Assembly: GCA_023428785.1 (NCBI GenBank)
Contig: JAEYWU010000080.1
Span: forward strand, 1-30,975
DNA length: 30,975 nt
Source of the DNA: Pseudomonadota bacterium
Lineage (GTDB): Bacteria > Pseudomonadota > Alphaproteobacteria > Caulobacterales > Caulobacteraceae
Direction of reading: 5' to 3'
The notes beneath the pieces were generated by a model. The model saw nothing but the letters and a program-made list of their open reading frames with translations, did no database searches and had not been told where the DNA came from. The translations under genes were made by a program, and so were the position numbers. Below are positions 1 through 7,760 of the stretch, one piece after another. Position 1 is the first letter of the stretch. The number at the start of each line of letters is the position of its first letter.

Positions 1-1
1 G

Positions 2-1315
2 CCCTACTCGCTCACGCGCACCTGGCATACACAGCTGGCCGTGTTGTGGATCGCCACCGCCTGGCTGGGCATGGGCCTGTACATCGGACCGGCGATCTCC
101 GGCCATGAACCGCGCTTCCAGCGACTCGGTGTCAATGTGCTGTGGGTCTGTCTGCTCATCATCGTCGTCGGCGCCTTCGCCGGCCAATGGTTCGCGGTGA
201 TGCAGAAGCTCGGCCTCGCCAACAACTTCTGGTTCGGCCACCAGGGCTGGGAATACGTCGACCTCGGCCGCTTCTGGCAGATGCTGCTGTTCGTCGGCCT
301 GGTGCTCTGGCTGGTGCTCGTGACCCGCGCCCTGTGGCCGGCGCTGCGCTCGCCGTCCGACAGCAAGCCGGTGCTGGCGGTGCTGTTCATGTCCACCATC
401 GCCATCGCCCTGTTCTACGCGGCCGGCTTCATGTGGGGCAAACACACCCACATCTCGATGGTGGAGTACTGGCGCTGGTGGATCGTCCACCTGTGGGTCG
501 AGGGCTTCTTCGAGGTCTTCGCCACGGCGGTCATCGCCCTGCTCCTCGTCAAGCTGGGCCTGGTGCGCGCGCAGACGGCCAACATGGCGGTCCTGTTCGG
601 CACCATCATCTTCCTGACGGGCGGCGTGCTCGGCACCGCGCACCACTGGTACTTCGCCGGCACCCCCGTCTCGGTGATCGCCATCGGCTCGGTCTTCTCC
701 GCGCTCGAGGTGGTCCCGCTGGCGCTGGTCGGCTTCGAGGCCTTCGAAACCTGGCGGCACACCAAGGCCGCGCCCTGGGTACAGACCTACAAGTGGCCGA
801 TCCTGTTCTTCGTGGCGGTCAGCTTCTGGAACCTGCTCGGCGCCGGGATCTTCGGCTTCATGATCAACCCGCCGCTCAGCCTCTACTACCTGCAGGGCCT
901 GAACACGACGGCCACCCACGGCCACGCCGCGCTCTTCGGGGTCTACGGCATGCTCGGGATCGGCCTGATGCTGTTCTGCCTGCGCGGCCTGGCCCGGCGT
1001 GAAGCCTGGAACGACAAGTTCCTGGCCGGGACCTTCTGGTGCCTCAACATCGGCCTGGGGATGATGGTCTTCCTGTCGCTCCTGCCTATGGGCGTGGTCC
1101 AGGCCTTCGCCAGCATCGAGCACGGCATGTGGTTCGCCCGTTCGCCCGAGGTGATCCATTCGCCCCTGGTCGAGCTGCTGGTCTGGATGCGGGTCCCCGG
1201 TGACGTGCTCTTCAGCGTCGGCGCGGTGCTGCTGGCCATCTTCGCAGGACGGCTGGTGATCGCGGCCCGCAAGCCGCGCATCATAGCCGAGCCCACCATA
1301 CTGCCGGCCGAGTAA
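2..1315 (+). CDS. norB: Quinol-dependent nitric oxide reductase (qNOR), C-terminal part
   Basis: The reading frame is open from base 2 without a start, so the 5' end lies outside the window; about 437 codons are present. The product is a multi-pass inner-membrane protein of the haem-copper oxidase superfamily that reduces two NO to N2O. Visible signatures are the THISMVEYWRWW segment, the GTAHHWYFAG motif with the paired histidines expected to bind the active-site metal, and THGHAALFG, whose histidines fit the haem ligands of the second-last helices. The first visible residues (PYSLTRTWH) match the region after the N-terminal extension of single-subunit qNORs. Assignment to the quinol-type rather than the cytochrome c-type NorB rests on that extension-like start and is an inference. 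nnrS follows on the same strand, which supports a role in NO detoxification or denitrification. Confidence 0.9.
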   Translation, partial: PYSLTRTWHTQLAVLWIATAWLGMGLYIGPAISGHEPRFQRLGVNVLWVCLLIIVVGAFAGQWFAVMQKLGLANNFWFGHQGWEYVDLGRFWQMLLFVGLVLWLVLVTRALWPALRSPSDSKPVLAVLFMSTIAIALFYAAGFMWGKHTHISMVEYWRWWIVHLWVEGFFEVFATAVIALLLVKLGLVRAQTANMAVLFGTIIFLTGGVLGTAHHWYFAGTPVSVIAIGSVFSALEVVPLALVGFEAFETWRHTKAAPWVQTYKWPILFFVAVSFWNLLGAGIFGFMINPPLSLYYLQGLNTTATHGHAALFGVYGMLGIGLMLFCLRGLARREAWNDKFLAGTFWCLNIGLGMMVFLSLLPMGVVQAFASIEHGMWFARSPEVIHSPLVELLVWMRVPGDVLFSVGAVLLAIFAGRLVIAARKPRIIAEPTILPAE

Positions 1316-1332
1316 TCGGCAGGCTTGCGTAA

Positions 1333-1374
1333 ACGGGGCGGGAAGGGCCTGTCTCTTCCCGCCCCGTCTTTTTT
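1333..1374 (+). terminator. Intrinsic terminator after the NO reductase gene
   Basis: A perfect 13-bp inverted repeat (ACGGGGCGGGAAG / CTTCCCGCCCCGT) with a 9-nt loop is followed, after one C, by six T residues. This is a textbook Rho-independent terminator. It begins 18 bases after the NO reductase stop and ends 14 bases before the nnrS start, so nnrS is either expressed by read-through or depends on a promoter that is not obvious here. Confidence 0.9.
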
Positions 1375-1388
1375 CTGGAGTTGAGTTC

Positions 1389-2567
1389 ATGGGCGCGACC
1401 CGCGATGCGATCAGGGCCTACCAGGGCCCCCCGATCTTCAGCTGGGGTTTCCGCCCCTTTTTCCTGCTCTCGGCGATCTGGGCGGCCCTGGCCGTGCCGA
1501 TCTGGCTGGCCGTCTTCTTCCACGGAGGCCGCGTCGGCGGGAGCGACGGCCTCCAGTGGCATATCCACGAGATGCTGTTCGGATATGTCGGCGGCGTGGT
1601 CGCCGGCTTTCTCCTGACCGCCGTGCCCAACTGGACCGGCCGTCTGCCTGTGACGGGCGGGGCGCTCATCGGCCTGGTCGCGCTCTGGGTCGCCGGCCGC
1701 GCATCGGGATTCCTCCCGTCCGCGGTCTGGCCCTTCGCCATCGTGCTCGATGCGGCCTTCCTTGTCGTTTTCGCGGGCGTGGTCTGGCGCGAGGTGCTCG
1801 CGGCCAACAACCGCCGCAACCTTCCGGTGGCGGCCATGGTGACGGCCCTGGCGCTGGCCAATCTCCTGTTTCATGCGCGCGGGTTGTGGCCGGACGCCGT
1901 GGCGATTTCAGAACGCGCCGCCGTGGCCACGCTCACGCTCCTTATCGCGCTGATCGGCGGCAGGATCGTGCCCAGCTTCACCCATAACTGGACGATGGCC
2001 AAAGGACTGGCCGCACGCCCGACACCCTTCAACAGGTTCGACAAGGCGGCCCTGGCCGTCACCGTGGTCGCGCTCCTGCTCTGGGTGGCCGATCCCTGGA
2101 GCCCCATCGCAGGTGCGCCGCTGGTGATCGCGGGCCTGCTGAACCTCGCTCGCCTGGTGCGCTGGCGGGGTTGGCTGGCGTGGCGCGAGTCCATGGTCTG
2201 GAGCCTGCACGCAGGCTACGTCTGGGTCCCGGTCGGCCTTCTCATCCTCGGCGGCGCCGCACTCGCGCCTGGGCTGATTCCGTTCAGCGCCGGGGTCCAC
2301 GCCCTGACCGCCGGCGCCATGGGCGTGATGACTTTGGCTGTCATGACACGGGCCAGCCGAGGTCACACCGGCCGGCCTCGGGCCTCCGACATCGGGACCA
2401 CGACGATCTACAGCCTGGCGTTTCTGGCCGCGGCATTCCGTGTCGTCGCCCCCTTCGTCCCCGGTGTCGGTTCGACGCTTCTGATGGTGTCCGCCGTCCT
2501 CTGGGTCCTCGCATTCCTCGGCTTCGCCCTGGTCTACGGGCCAATGCTCCTGCGGAAATCCCTCTGA
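1389..2567 (+). CDS. nnrS: NnrS family haem/copper membrane protein
   Basis: This 392-residue, strongly hydrophobic protein with about a dozen membrane segments matches the NnrS family. The opening contains the typical GFRPFFL motif after a short cytoplasmic lead, followed by HIHEMLFGYVGGVVAGFLLTA and, later, the THNWTMAKG and AVMTRASRGHTGR segments whose histidines are characteristic of the family. NnrS proteins accompany denitrification and NO-stress genes in proteobacteria and protect cells from nitrosative stress; their exact chemistry is not settled. An ATG preceded by TGGAG is used as start. It directly follows the NO reductase gene on the same strand but is separated from it by a strong terminator. 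Confidence 0.92.
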   Translation: MGATRDAIRAYQGPPIFSWGFRPFFLLSAIWAALAVPIWLAVFFHGGRVGGSDGLQWHIHEMLFGYVGGVVAGFLLTAVPNWTGRLPVTGGALIGLVALWVAGRASGFLPSAVWPFAIVLDAAFLVVFAGVVWREVLAANNRRNLPVAAMVTALALANLLFHARGLWPDAVAISERAAVATLTLLIALIGGRIVPSFTHNWTMAKGLAARPTPFNRFDKAALAVTVVALLLWVADPWSPIAGAPLVIAGLLNLARLVRWRGWLAWRESMVWSLHAGYVWVPVGLLILGGAALAPGLIPFSAGVHALTAGAMGVMTLAVMTRASRGHTGRPRASDIGTTTIYSLAFLAAAFRVVAPFVPGVGSTLLMVSAVLWVLAFLGFALVYGPMLLRKSL

Positions 2568-2620
2568 CCCTGTTGCGGTCACGCAAGGCGGGCGGCCGAC
2601 GGGGAGGGCAGGGTGGCCCC

Positions 2621-3043
2621 ATGGACCCGACCGCCATGCCCTGCGACCTCGCGATTTTCGGTGAGGCTCACGCGACCTGCGGAGCAAGCAGGACGACGTG
2701 GTTGAGGATCCTCGGCGTCGCCGCGACCGGTCTTGCGCTGGCCGGGGTCGCCCTGCCGCTCGTGCCGACCGTCCCCTTCGCCCTGCTGGCGGCCTGGGCC
2801 TTCGCACGTTCCTCGCCGGAACTGGAGGCCCGGCTGCTTGCGCACCCGAGGCTGGGGCCCTCGATCCGGGCCTGGCGTGAGCGTCGCGCGATACCGCGAC
2901 GGGCGAAGGCGCTGGCCGGCCTGAGCGTGGCCGCCAGCGGAACCGCCATCTGGGCCACGGGCCCGAGCATTTCTGTCGCCGCAGCGGCGACCCTGGTTCT
3001 GGCCGCGGTGGCGGCGTGGATCGGGACTCGTCCCATCGCCTAG
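2621..3043 (+). CDS. DUF454 (YbaN-like) small inner-membrane protein
   Basis: This is a protein of 140 residues. After a short polar N-terminus it shows the DUF454 pattern: one hydrophobic segment (ILGVAATGLALAGVALPLVPTVPF), then AAWAFARSSPELEARLLAHPRLGPSIRAWRERRAI, then a C-terminal pair of hydrophobic helices. The central ARSSPE...HP..G..I..W motif is diagnostic of the YbaN family. The function is unknown; members often sit near respiratory, haem or nitrogen-oxide genes. The chosen ATG at 2621 has a purine-rich GGGGAGGGCAGGG stretch upstream and lies 53 bases after nnrS, so the two are probably co-transcribed. Confidence 0.85.
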   Translation: MDPTAMPCDLAIFGEAHATCGASRTTWLRILGVAATGLALAGVALPLVPTVPFALLAAWAFARSSPELEARLLAHPRLGPSIRAWRERRAIPRRAKALAGLSVAASGTAIWATGPSISVAAAATLVLAAVAAWIGTRPIA

Positions 3044-3101
3044 CTTGTCCGGCGCAAGGACACGCTGTCGATCGTGTCACTAGTCGCGGAAGGAGGAATA
3101 C

Positions 3102-3885
3102 GTGTCGTCATCAGTCGCCCAGTCCATAGCATCGTCCTATTTCCCGGGCCTGGGCCGAGGGAACGACGCCTGGGTGCGCGCCCAGGTCCAGGGGCTGTTC
3201 GATCACTGGTTCGACTGGCGCGCTGACCTGTTCCCTCAGGACCGACCGTCGGCTCCGCTTGGTGTGGACGTGCAGGCCTCGACGCAGCTGTCGGAACGCC
3301 TGGGCGAGCTTGCTCGGGCGCTGACCGCGGAAACGCCCACTCACACCCCGCGCTACATCGGGCACATGAAGGCCGAGGTGTCGCTGCCGGCCCTGTTCGG
3401 CTGGCTGGCCGCGATGCTGCACAATCCCAACAACACGTCGCGCGAGTCCAGCCGCGTCGGCACCGTCATCGAGGCGGAGGCGATCGCCATGCTGGCCGAA
3501 CTGCTGGGGTACGACCCGGCGGCGGCCGAGGGGCATTTCACTTCGGGGGGGACGATCGCCAATTTCGAGGCCGTGTGGCGGGCGCGATACCGCTTGGATC
3601 ACTGGCTGAGCCTGGGGCTTCACCTGGCGGAGGCGACGGGCGAGCGGCTCGACGTGTTCGCTGCGGCCCACATGGGTTGGGACCGCTTCCGCCGGCTGTG
3701 GCGGGAACACGCGCTCGACGATGCCGTGTTGCGGCGTTCCAGCGCCTCGGCCGGAAACCCGGCGCAGGTCTGGAGACGGATCGGCCAGGCCTCAGGGCGC
3801 GAGTACTTGGGTCCGGTGATGTTGGCTCCCGGCAACAAGCACTATTCGTGGATGAAGGGGGCGAACCTCTTCGGCCTCGGCGAGG
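3102..3885 (+). pseudogene. PLP-dependent decarboxylase, truncated by an IS6-family element
   Basis: A GTG start preceded by a strong AGGAGGAA ribosome site opens a protein resembling group II pyridoxal-phosphate decarboxylases/aminotransferases (tyrosine, glutamate or aromatic amino acid decarboxylase-like). Recognisable are PRYIGHMKAEVSLPALFGWLAAM, the substrate-domain NNTSRESSRVGTVIE, and FTSGGTIANFEAVWRARY, the PLP-phosphate-binding loop. The native sequence stops at about residue 261, right after HYSWMKGANLFGLGEG. The downstream half, which would carry the PLP aspartate and the Schiff-base lysine, is absent and replaced by the IS. The open frame runs 47 bases into the IS and stops at 3932. 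Such enzymes are usually near 480-520 residues, so the product cannot be a normal enzyme. The missing 3' half is nowhere in the window. Confidence 0.88.
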
Positions 3886-4706
3886 GGTGCTGTCAGTCTA
3901 ACGCTAAAGTGTCTCCACTGAGGGCTGCTTGAGAGCCCTGCGTGGCAGGGGTTTCATGCGTCCGATCTCGTTCAAGCGTCACCGGTTCCCGCCTGACATC
4001 ATCCGCCACGCTGTCTGGCTCTATTTCCGGTTCACGCTTAGCTTTCGCGACGTCGAGGAGATGCTCGCCCAGCGCGGCATCGACGTGAGCTACGAAACCA
4101 TCCGCTGCTGGACGATCAAGTTCGGCCCCCTCATCGCCAAGAACCTGAAGCGGAAGCGCCCGGCCCCCTCCCCTCGCTGGCACTTGGACGAGGTCGTCTG
4201 CTCCATTGGCGGCAAACGCATGTACCTCTGGCGCGCAGTCGACGATGAGGGCGAGGTGCTAGATGTCGTGGTGCAGAAACGCAGGGATCACGACGCGGCG
4301 CTCAGATTACTGAAGCGCCTCCTGAGCAACCAGCCGGTCGAGCCCGAGGTGATCGTCACCGACGGACTAGCGTCGTACGGCTCAGCGCTGCGGGAGCTGG
4401 GCCTGGACGGCATTCACCGGCCAGGCCGGCTTCGAGAGAACAACAGGGCTGAGAACTCTCATCTCCCGATCCGAAGGCGGGAACGGAAGATGCAGCTCTT
4501 CAAATCCCAGAGCTCAGCCCAGCGCTTTCTCACCACTCACGCCAGCGTCTACAACACCTTCTACACCCAGCGTCATCTGATCAGCCGAGACACCCTCCGG
4601 ATCTTCCGAAGCGCGGCGAACGATGCGTGGACCGAGGCGACCGCGACAGCCTGAGACGGGCTCGACCTGACCTCGCTGTAGGCCCGCGAGTTAAGCTGAC
4701 AGCGCT
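3886..4706 (+). mobile_element. IS6-family insertion sequence, copy A (821 bp)
   Basis: The element is bounded by imperfect terminal inverted repeats: the left end reads GGTGCTGTCAGTCTAACGC, and the right end, read in reverse complement, AGCGCTGTCAGCTTAAC. It carries one transposase gene. The eight bases outside each end (CGGCGAGG and ACCCGGCC) do not match, so there is no target-site duplication. It is the most divergent of the three complete copies. Its left end truncates a decarboxylase gene and its right end stops 10 bases from the mnhG stop codon. Confidence 0.88.
3956..4654 (+). CDS. IS6-family transposase, copy A
   Basis: A DDE transposase of 232 residues. The N-terminal part has the IS6-type helix-turn-helix region (RDVEEMLAQRGIDVSYETIRCW). 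The catalytic core follows: WHLDEV for the first aspartate, VTDGLASYG for the second, and NNRAENSHLPIRRRER for the glutamate. The start is taken at the ATG giving MRPISFKRH because all copies in the window align from there; an in-frame upstream start at 3929 would add nine residues. It differs from copies B and C at many positions (for example CSIGGKRMYLW versus CWIGGRRMYLW), so it was acquired separately or earlier. No frameshift or stop is seen, so it is probably active. Confidence 0.93.
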   Translation: MRPISFKRHRFPPDIIRHAVWLYFRFTLSFRDVEEMLAQRGIDVSYETIRCWTIKFGPLIAKNLKRKRPAPSPRWHLDEVVCSIGGKRMYLWRAVDDEGEVLDVVVQKRRDHDAALRLLKRLLSNQPVEPEVIVTDGLASYGSALRELGLDGIHRPGRLRENNRAENSHLPIRRRERKMQLFKSQSSAQRFLTTHASVYNTFYTQRHLISRDTLRIFRSAANDAWTEATATA

Positions 4707-4716
4707 ACCCGGCCGG

Positions 4717-5058
4717 TCAGGCCTCCTCGGGTGCGTCAGCATTTCCCTCCACCCTGTCCCGGTAGACCGCCGCCCTGGCCAGGAGGATGAACGTCACGGG
4801 CGTCGTCAGGGTGATGAACACGACAATCAACAGATCGCGCGGGACGAACCGCCCTTCGGAGGCGAGGGGAAGCGCGATCGAACCGACGACGATCAGGAAC
4901 CCGCCCAAGGTTGCGCCCAGCGTTGGCGCGTGCACCCGATCATAAAACGTCTTCAGACTGATCAGGCCGGTGGCGCCCAGAAAGGACAGGGCCGCACCCG
5001 CAACGACGGGGGTGACGATGGCCCAGGCCAGCCAGACAGGTATCTCGGCGCCGGTCAT
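4717..5058 (-). CDS. mnhG: Mrp/Mnh antiporter subunit G
   Basis: This 113-residue membrane protein has three hydrophobic segments and the MnhG/PhaG signature GATGLISLKTFYDRVHAPTLGATLGG. It is the last subunit of the hetero-oligomeric Mrp complex, which exchanges Na+ (or K+) for protons across the inner membrane. Its ATG overlaps the mnhF stop in an ATGA, implying translational coupling. The stop codon lies only 10 bases from the right end of IS copy A, so any native terminator of the operon has been lost or replaced. Confidence 0.93.
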   Translation of the reverse strand: MTGAEIPVWLAWAIVTPVVAGAALSFLGATGLISLKTFYDRVHAPTLGATLGGFLIVVGSIALPLASEGRFVPRDLLIVVFITLTTPVTFILLARAAVYRDRVEGNADAPEEA

Positions 5059-5339
5059 TCGATCACTTCTCCGCGCATCAGGAATTTGGCCAGCGCCACC
5101 GTGGCCGCAAAGCCGAGCAGGCCGATGATCAGCGCCGCCTCGAAATATATCGAGCTACCGCTTCTCATCCCGAAGACCACGACGAACAGCATGGCGTTCA
5201 GATAGAGGGTGTCCATGCCTAGCACCCGATCCTGGGCGCGAGGGCCCCGCAGGATGCGCCAGGCGGCCAAAACCATGGCGAGGACCAGGAGCAGTTGGGC
5301 CAGTCCCAGTCCTCCATCCAGCACGGCGGCGGCAGTCAT
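5055..5339 (-). CDS. mnhF: Mrp/Mnh antiporter subunit F
   Basis: A 94-residue protein with three membrane helices. The conserved core RILRGPRAQDRVLGMDTLYLNAM is typical of MnhF/PhaF. It is a small accessory subunit of the Mrp complex in the inner membrane. The start is the ATG overlapping the mnhE stop codon by four bases (ATGA); an in-frame extension further upstream would lie inside mnhE and is rejected. The gene ends by overlapping the mnhG start in the same way. Confidence 0.93.
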   Translation of the reverse strand: MTAAAVLDGGLGLAQLLLVLAMVLAAWRILRGPRAQDRVLGMDTLYLNAMLFVVVFGMRSGSSIYFEAALIIGLLGFAATVALAKFLMRGEVIE

Positions 5340-5827
5340 TCGAAAATCTCCCTCAACCGGCGCTCGTACCGCTCCTTCACGAGCCGCCGCCATTCTTCCT
5401 CGTCGAGCAGATCGAAGACATGAAGCAGCAAGGTCCCGGTCGCGGCGTCGTACTGGACCCAAAGCGTGCCCGGGGTCGCGGTCAGGATGATGGCGAGGGC
5501 CGCCAGGCCGTAGCGATCGCGCAGTTCGAGCTTGATCCGGACAAAGCCGGAGACGCGTTCGCGGCCCCGACGACCTAAAAGGATCGACGCCACCGCATAG
5601 TTCGACCGGACGACATCCTTCAGCACTACTCCAGCCAACTCAGCGATCCGCAGCGGGGAGCCCACCTTGGGACGCTCCGGTTCCAGGGCGCGCATTGCGA
5701 AAGGCGTGAGCACGGCAAGGATCAAGCCCATCACGACCGTGGCCGGGGCGAGGGATGACTGCAGCGCCAGCCACATCGCCAGGATGCCCAACGACAGGAG
5801 CGGGTGCGGAAGGAGGCGACGCATCAT
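5336..5827 (-). CDS. mnhE: Mrp/Mnh antiporter subunit E
   Basis: A 163-residue protein with two or three N-terminal hydrophobic helices and a charged cytoplasmic C-terminal domain. The segment LKDVVRSNYAVASILLGRR and the following ITATPGTL-like stretch (AIILTATPGTLWVQYD) are hallmarks of MnhE/PhaE. The first ATG of the ATGATG pair overlaps the mnhD stop (ATGA) and is taken as start; the second ATG three bases later is the alternative. It is part of the complete six-gene, translationally coupled operon. Confidence 0.93.
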   Translation of the reverse strand: MMRRLLPHPLLSLGILAMWLALQSSLAPATVVMGLILAVLTPFAMRALEPERPKVGSPLRIAELAGVVLKDVVRSNYAVASILLGRRGRERVSGFVRIKLELRDRYGLAALAIILTATPGTLWVQYDAATGTLLLHVFDLLDEEEWRRLVKERYERRLREIFE

Positions 5828-7419
5828 CGGATTTCCGCCCCCAGAACCGCAGAGACGTACTCTCCGGGCCGACCCAAGCCGGCCACTGTCTGGTCCATGT
5901 AGCCCATCACCGTTCCACCGAAGAGCGTGAGGAGGAGAACGGCGCCGATCAGGCCGGCGAGCGCGGCGAACTCCACGGGCCGAACCATGGGCGAGGGCTC
6001 CTCGGCCGGGACCCAGAGCTCCGCCACCCCGAACCGGGCAAGGCAGATGAGGACGCCGAGACTGGATAGGGTCAGGAGCGCCACCGTGGTCCAGCCGGAC
6101 CATCCGGCGACGCCGCCGTCAGGAGACAGGGCTCCGATGAAGATGGCGAGCTTGCCGATGAAGCCCGCAAGGGGCGGCAAGCCGGCGAGGGTCAGGGTGC
6201 AGGCCAGGAAGGCGCCGCCGAGTACCGCGACGGTCAGCGGGATGGCGATGGCGTCTTCTCGCGTCTCCTGATCGAAGGGGTCTTGATATTCGTCTGCAAA
6301 GACCTGTTCGGACGGGTCCTCGGAGACCTCCAGATCATCACGGGCGAGCGTCTCGGCCAGCAGATAGAGTGCGCCGGCGGCGAGCGTCGAGCCCGCCATG
6401 TAGAACAGCGCCCCGGCGAGTGCGCGGTCGTCACCGAGACCGAGCGCGGCAAGAACAGTTCCCGAGGAAATCATGATCGAAAATCCGACCGCCCGGGTCA
6501 GCTCCCGGGCGCCGAGGGCGCCCACGGTTCCGAAGGCGATTGTCGCCAGCCCAGCCGCCAGCAGCCAGTCGTCGCCGAACCCGGCCGAAGCTCCGGCGGC
6601 TGGTCCGAAGAGTAGCAATGAAAGGCGCACCAAGGCGTAGACCCCGACCTTGCTCATGATCGCCAGCACGGCCGCCACGGGCGCGCTGGCCGCCGCATAG
6701 GTGCGGGGCAGCCAGAAGCCGAGCGGCCAGGTGCTCGCCTTGATCAGGAAGGCCATGGCGAGGACAGCGCACCCCAGTTCGAACAGCGGTCGCACCTCGT
6801 CGGACAGGTCGGGAATCCGGCCGGCGAGGTCCGCCATGTTCAGGGTGCCGGCCGTGCCGTAGATCAGGCTCACGCCGATCAGGAACAGCATCGAGGCGCC
6901 GAGGTTGATGGCGATATAGTGCAGCCCGGCACGAACCCGTCCCTCCCCGGAGCCATGGAGTACAAGGCCGTACGAGGCCGCTAGCATCAGTTCGAAGAAG
7001 ACGAACAGATTGAACAGGTCGCCGGTCAGCACGGCCCCGTTGACGCCCATGAGGAGCAGAAGGAACAGGGCGTGGAACCGCGGTCCCGCCCCGTCCCAGC
7101 GCGCCAGGGCGAACAACAGGGCTCCCGCGCCGAGGGTGCTGGAGAGCACCAGCATCAGAGCCGAGAGTTGATCCGCGACCAGAACGATCCCGAACGGAGC
7201 GGCCCAGTTCCCCAAGGCATAGACCTGCGGGGCCTCGCCGTCTCCCGTCGCCGCGCCGTGAAGGAGGGCGACGGACGCCGCCAGGATGCCGGCCAGGGTC
7301 AGGAGGCTGAGCCCCGCCTTGAGCCTCCGCCGGCGCTCGTCGAACAGCAGCATCACCGCCGCCGCGACAAGCGGCAGGATGATCGGCACGATGACCAGAT
7401 GATCCGCAAATCCGCTCAT
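5824..7419 (-). CDS. mnhD: Mrp/Mnh antiporter subunit D (NuoN/NuoM-like)
   Basis: A 531-residue polytopic membrane protein of the proton-antiporter (Proton_antipo_M) superfamily that includes complex I subunits NuoM/N/L. Visible family features are LTGDLFNLFVFFELMLAASYGLVLHG (the conserved glutamate-containing helix), the LIKASTWPLGFWLPRTYAAASAPVAAVLAIMSKVGVYALVR segment with its membrane lysines, and GLPPLAGFIGKLAIF. It is thought to form one of the ion-translocating modules of the Mrp complex. An acidic loop of about 25 residues (DDLEVSEDPSEQVFADEYQD) interrupts the C-terminal half. Both ends overlap neighbouring genes by four bases. Confidence 0.95.
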   Translation of the reverse strand: MSGFADHLVIVPIILPLVAAAVMLLFDERRRRLKAGLSLLTLAGILAASVALLHGAATGDGEAPQVYALGNWAAPFGIVLVADQLSALMLVLSSTLGAGALLFALARWDGAGPRFHALFLLLLMGVNGAVLTGDLFNLFVFFELMLAASYGLVLHGSGEGRVRAGLHYIAINLGASMLFLIGVSLIYGTAGTLNMADLAGRIPDLSDEVRPLFELGCAVLAMAFLIKASTWPLGFWLPRTYAAASAPVAAVLAIMSKVGVYALVRLSLLLFGPAAGASAGFGDDWLLAAGLATIAFGTVGALGARELTRAVGFSIMISSGTVLAALGLGDDRALAGALFYMAGSTLAAGALYLLAETLARDDLEVSEDPSEQVFADEYQDPFDQETREDAIAIPLTVAVLGGAFLACTLTLAGLPPLAGFIGKLAIFIGALSPDGGVAGWSGWTTVALLTLSSLGVLICLARFGVAELWVPAEEPSPMVRPVEFAALAGLIGAVLLLTLFGGTVMGYMDQTVAGLGRPGEYVSAVLGAEIR

Positions 7420-7760
7420 TCAGGCGGCTCCCGCCCGTCGACGTGGTCGGTTCCGGTGAGACCCCGCGCGGCGAGAAGCACCACCAGGAACAGGGCCGTC
7501 AGGGCGAAGCTGATCACGATCGCGGTCAGGACAAGCGCTTGCGGCACCGGGTCTGTGTACTGCGCCGCATCGATCGCCTCGGTGCTCGTCAAAGCGGGGG
7601 GCGCGCCCACACGCAGCCGACCCATCGCAAAGATGAACAGGTTCACTGCATAGGCGATCAGGGACAGGCCGATGATCACCTGGAAGGTCCGCGGGCGCAG
7701 GATTAGCCAGACGCCCGACGCGACTAGGACGCCGATCCCGACGGCAAGGATGAGTTCCAT
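7416..7760 (-). CDS. mnhC: Mrp/Mnh antiporter subunit C (NuoK-like)
   Basis: A 114-residue protein with three membrane helices, homologous to NuoK of complex I. The core reads RTFQVIIGLSLIAYAVNLFIFAMG, then a loop, then DPVPQALVLTAIVISFALTALFLVVLLAA, which is the MnhC/PhaC pattern. The ATG at 7760 shares one base with the stop of the upstream fused subunit (TGATG). A longer in-frame extension runs back inside mnhAB and is not used. The 3' end overlaps mnhD by ATGA. Confidence 0.94.
   Translation of the reverse strand: MELILAVGIGVLVASGVWLILRPRTFQVIIGLSLIAYAVNLFIFAMGRLRVGAPPALTSTEAIDAAQYTDPVPQALVLTAIVISFALTALFLVVLLAARGLTGTDHVDGREPPE

Noticed and set aside
3059..3078. Inverted repeat GACACG / CGTGTC upstream of the decarboxylase gene
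   Set aside because: It is a 6-bp stem with an 8-base loop in a high-GC genome and is not followed by a T-tract; too weak to call a terminator or operator.
1908..3080. Long minus-strand open frame (390 codons) opposite nnrS and the DUF454 gene
   Set aside because: Composition is Arg/Pro/Gly-rich without domains, as expected for the antisense of GC-rich genes; the + strand genes are clearly recognisable.
3878..3885. Possible target-site match between the left flank of IS copy A and the right flank of copy B (both contain CTCGGCG)
   Set aside because: The shared heptamer is offset relative to the two element ends, so the flanking octamers themselves do not match.
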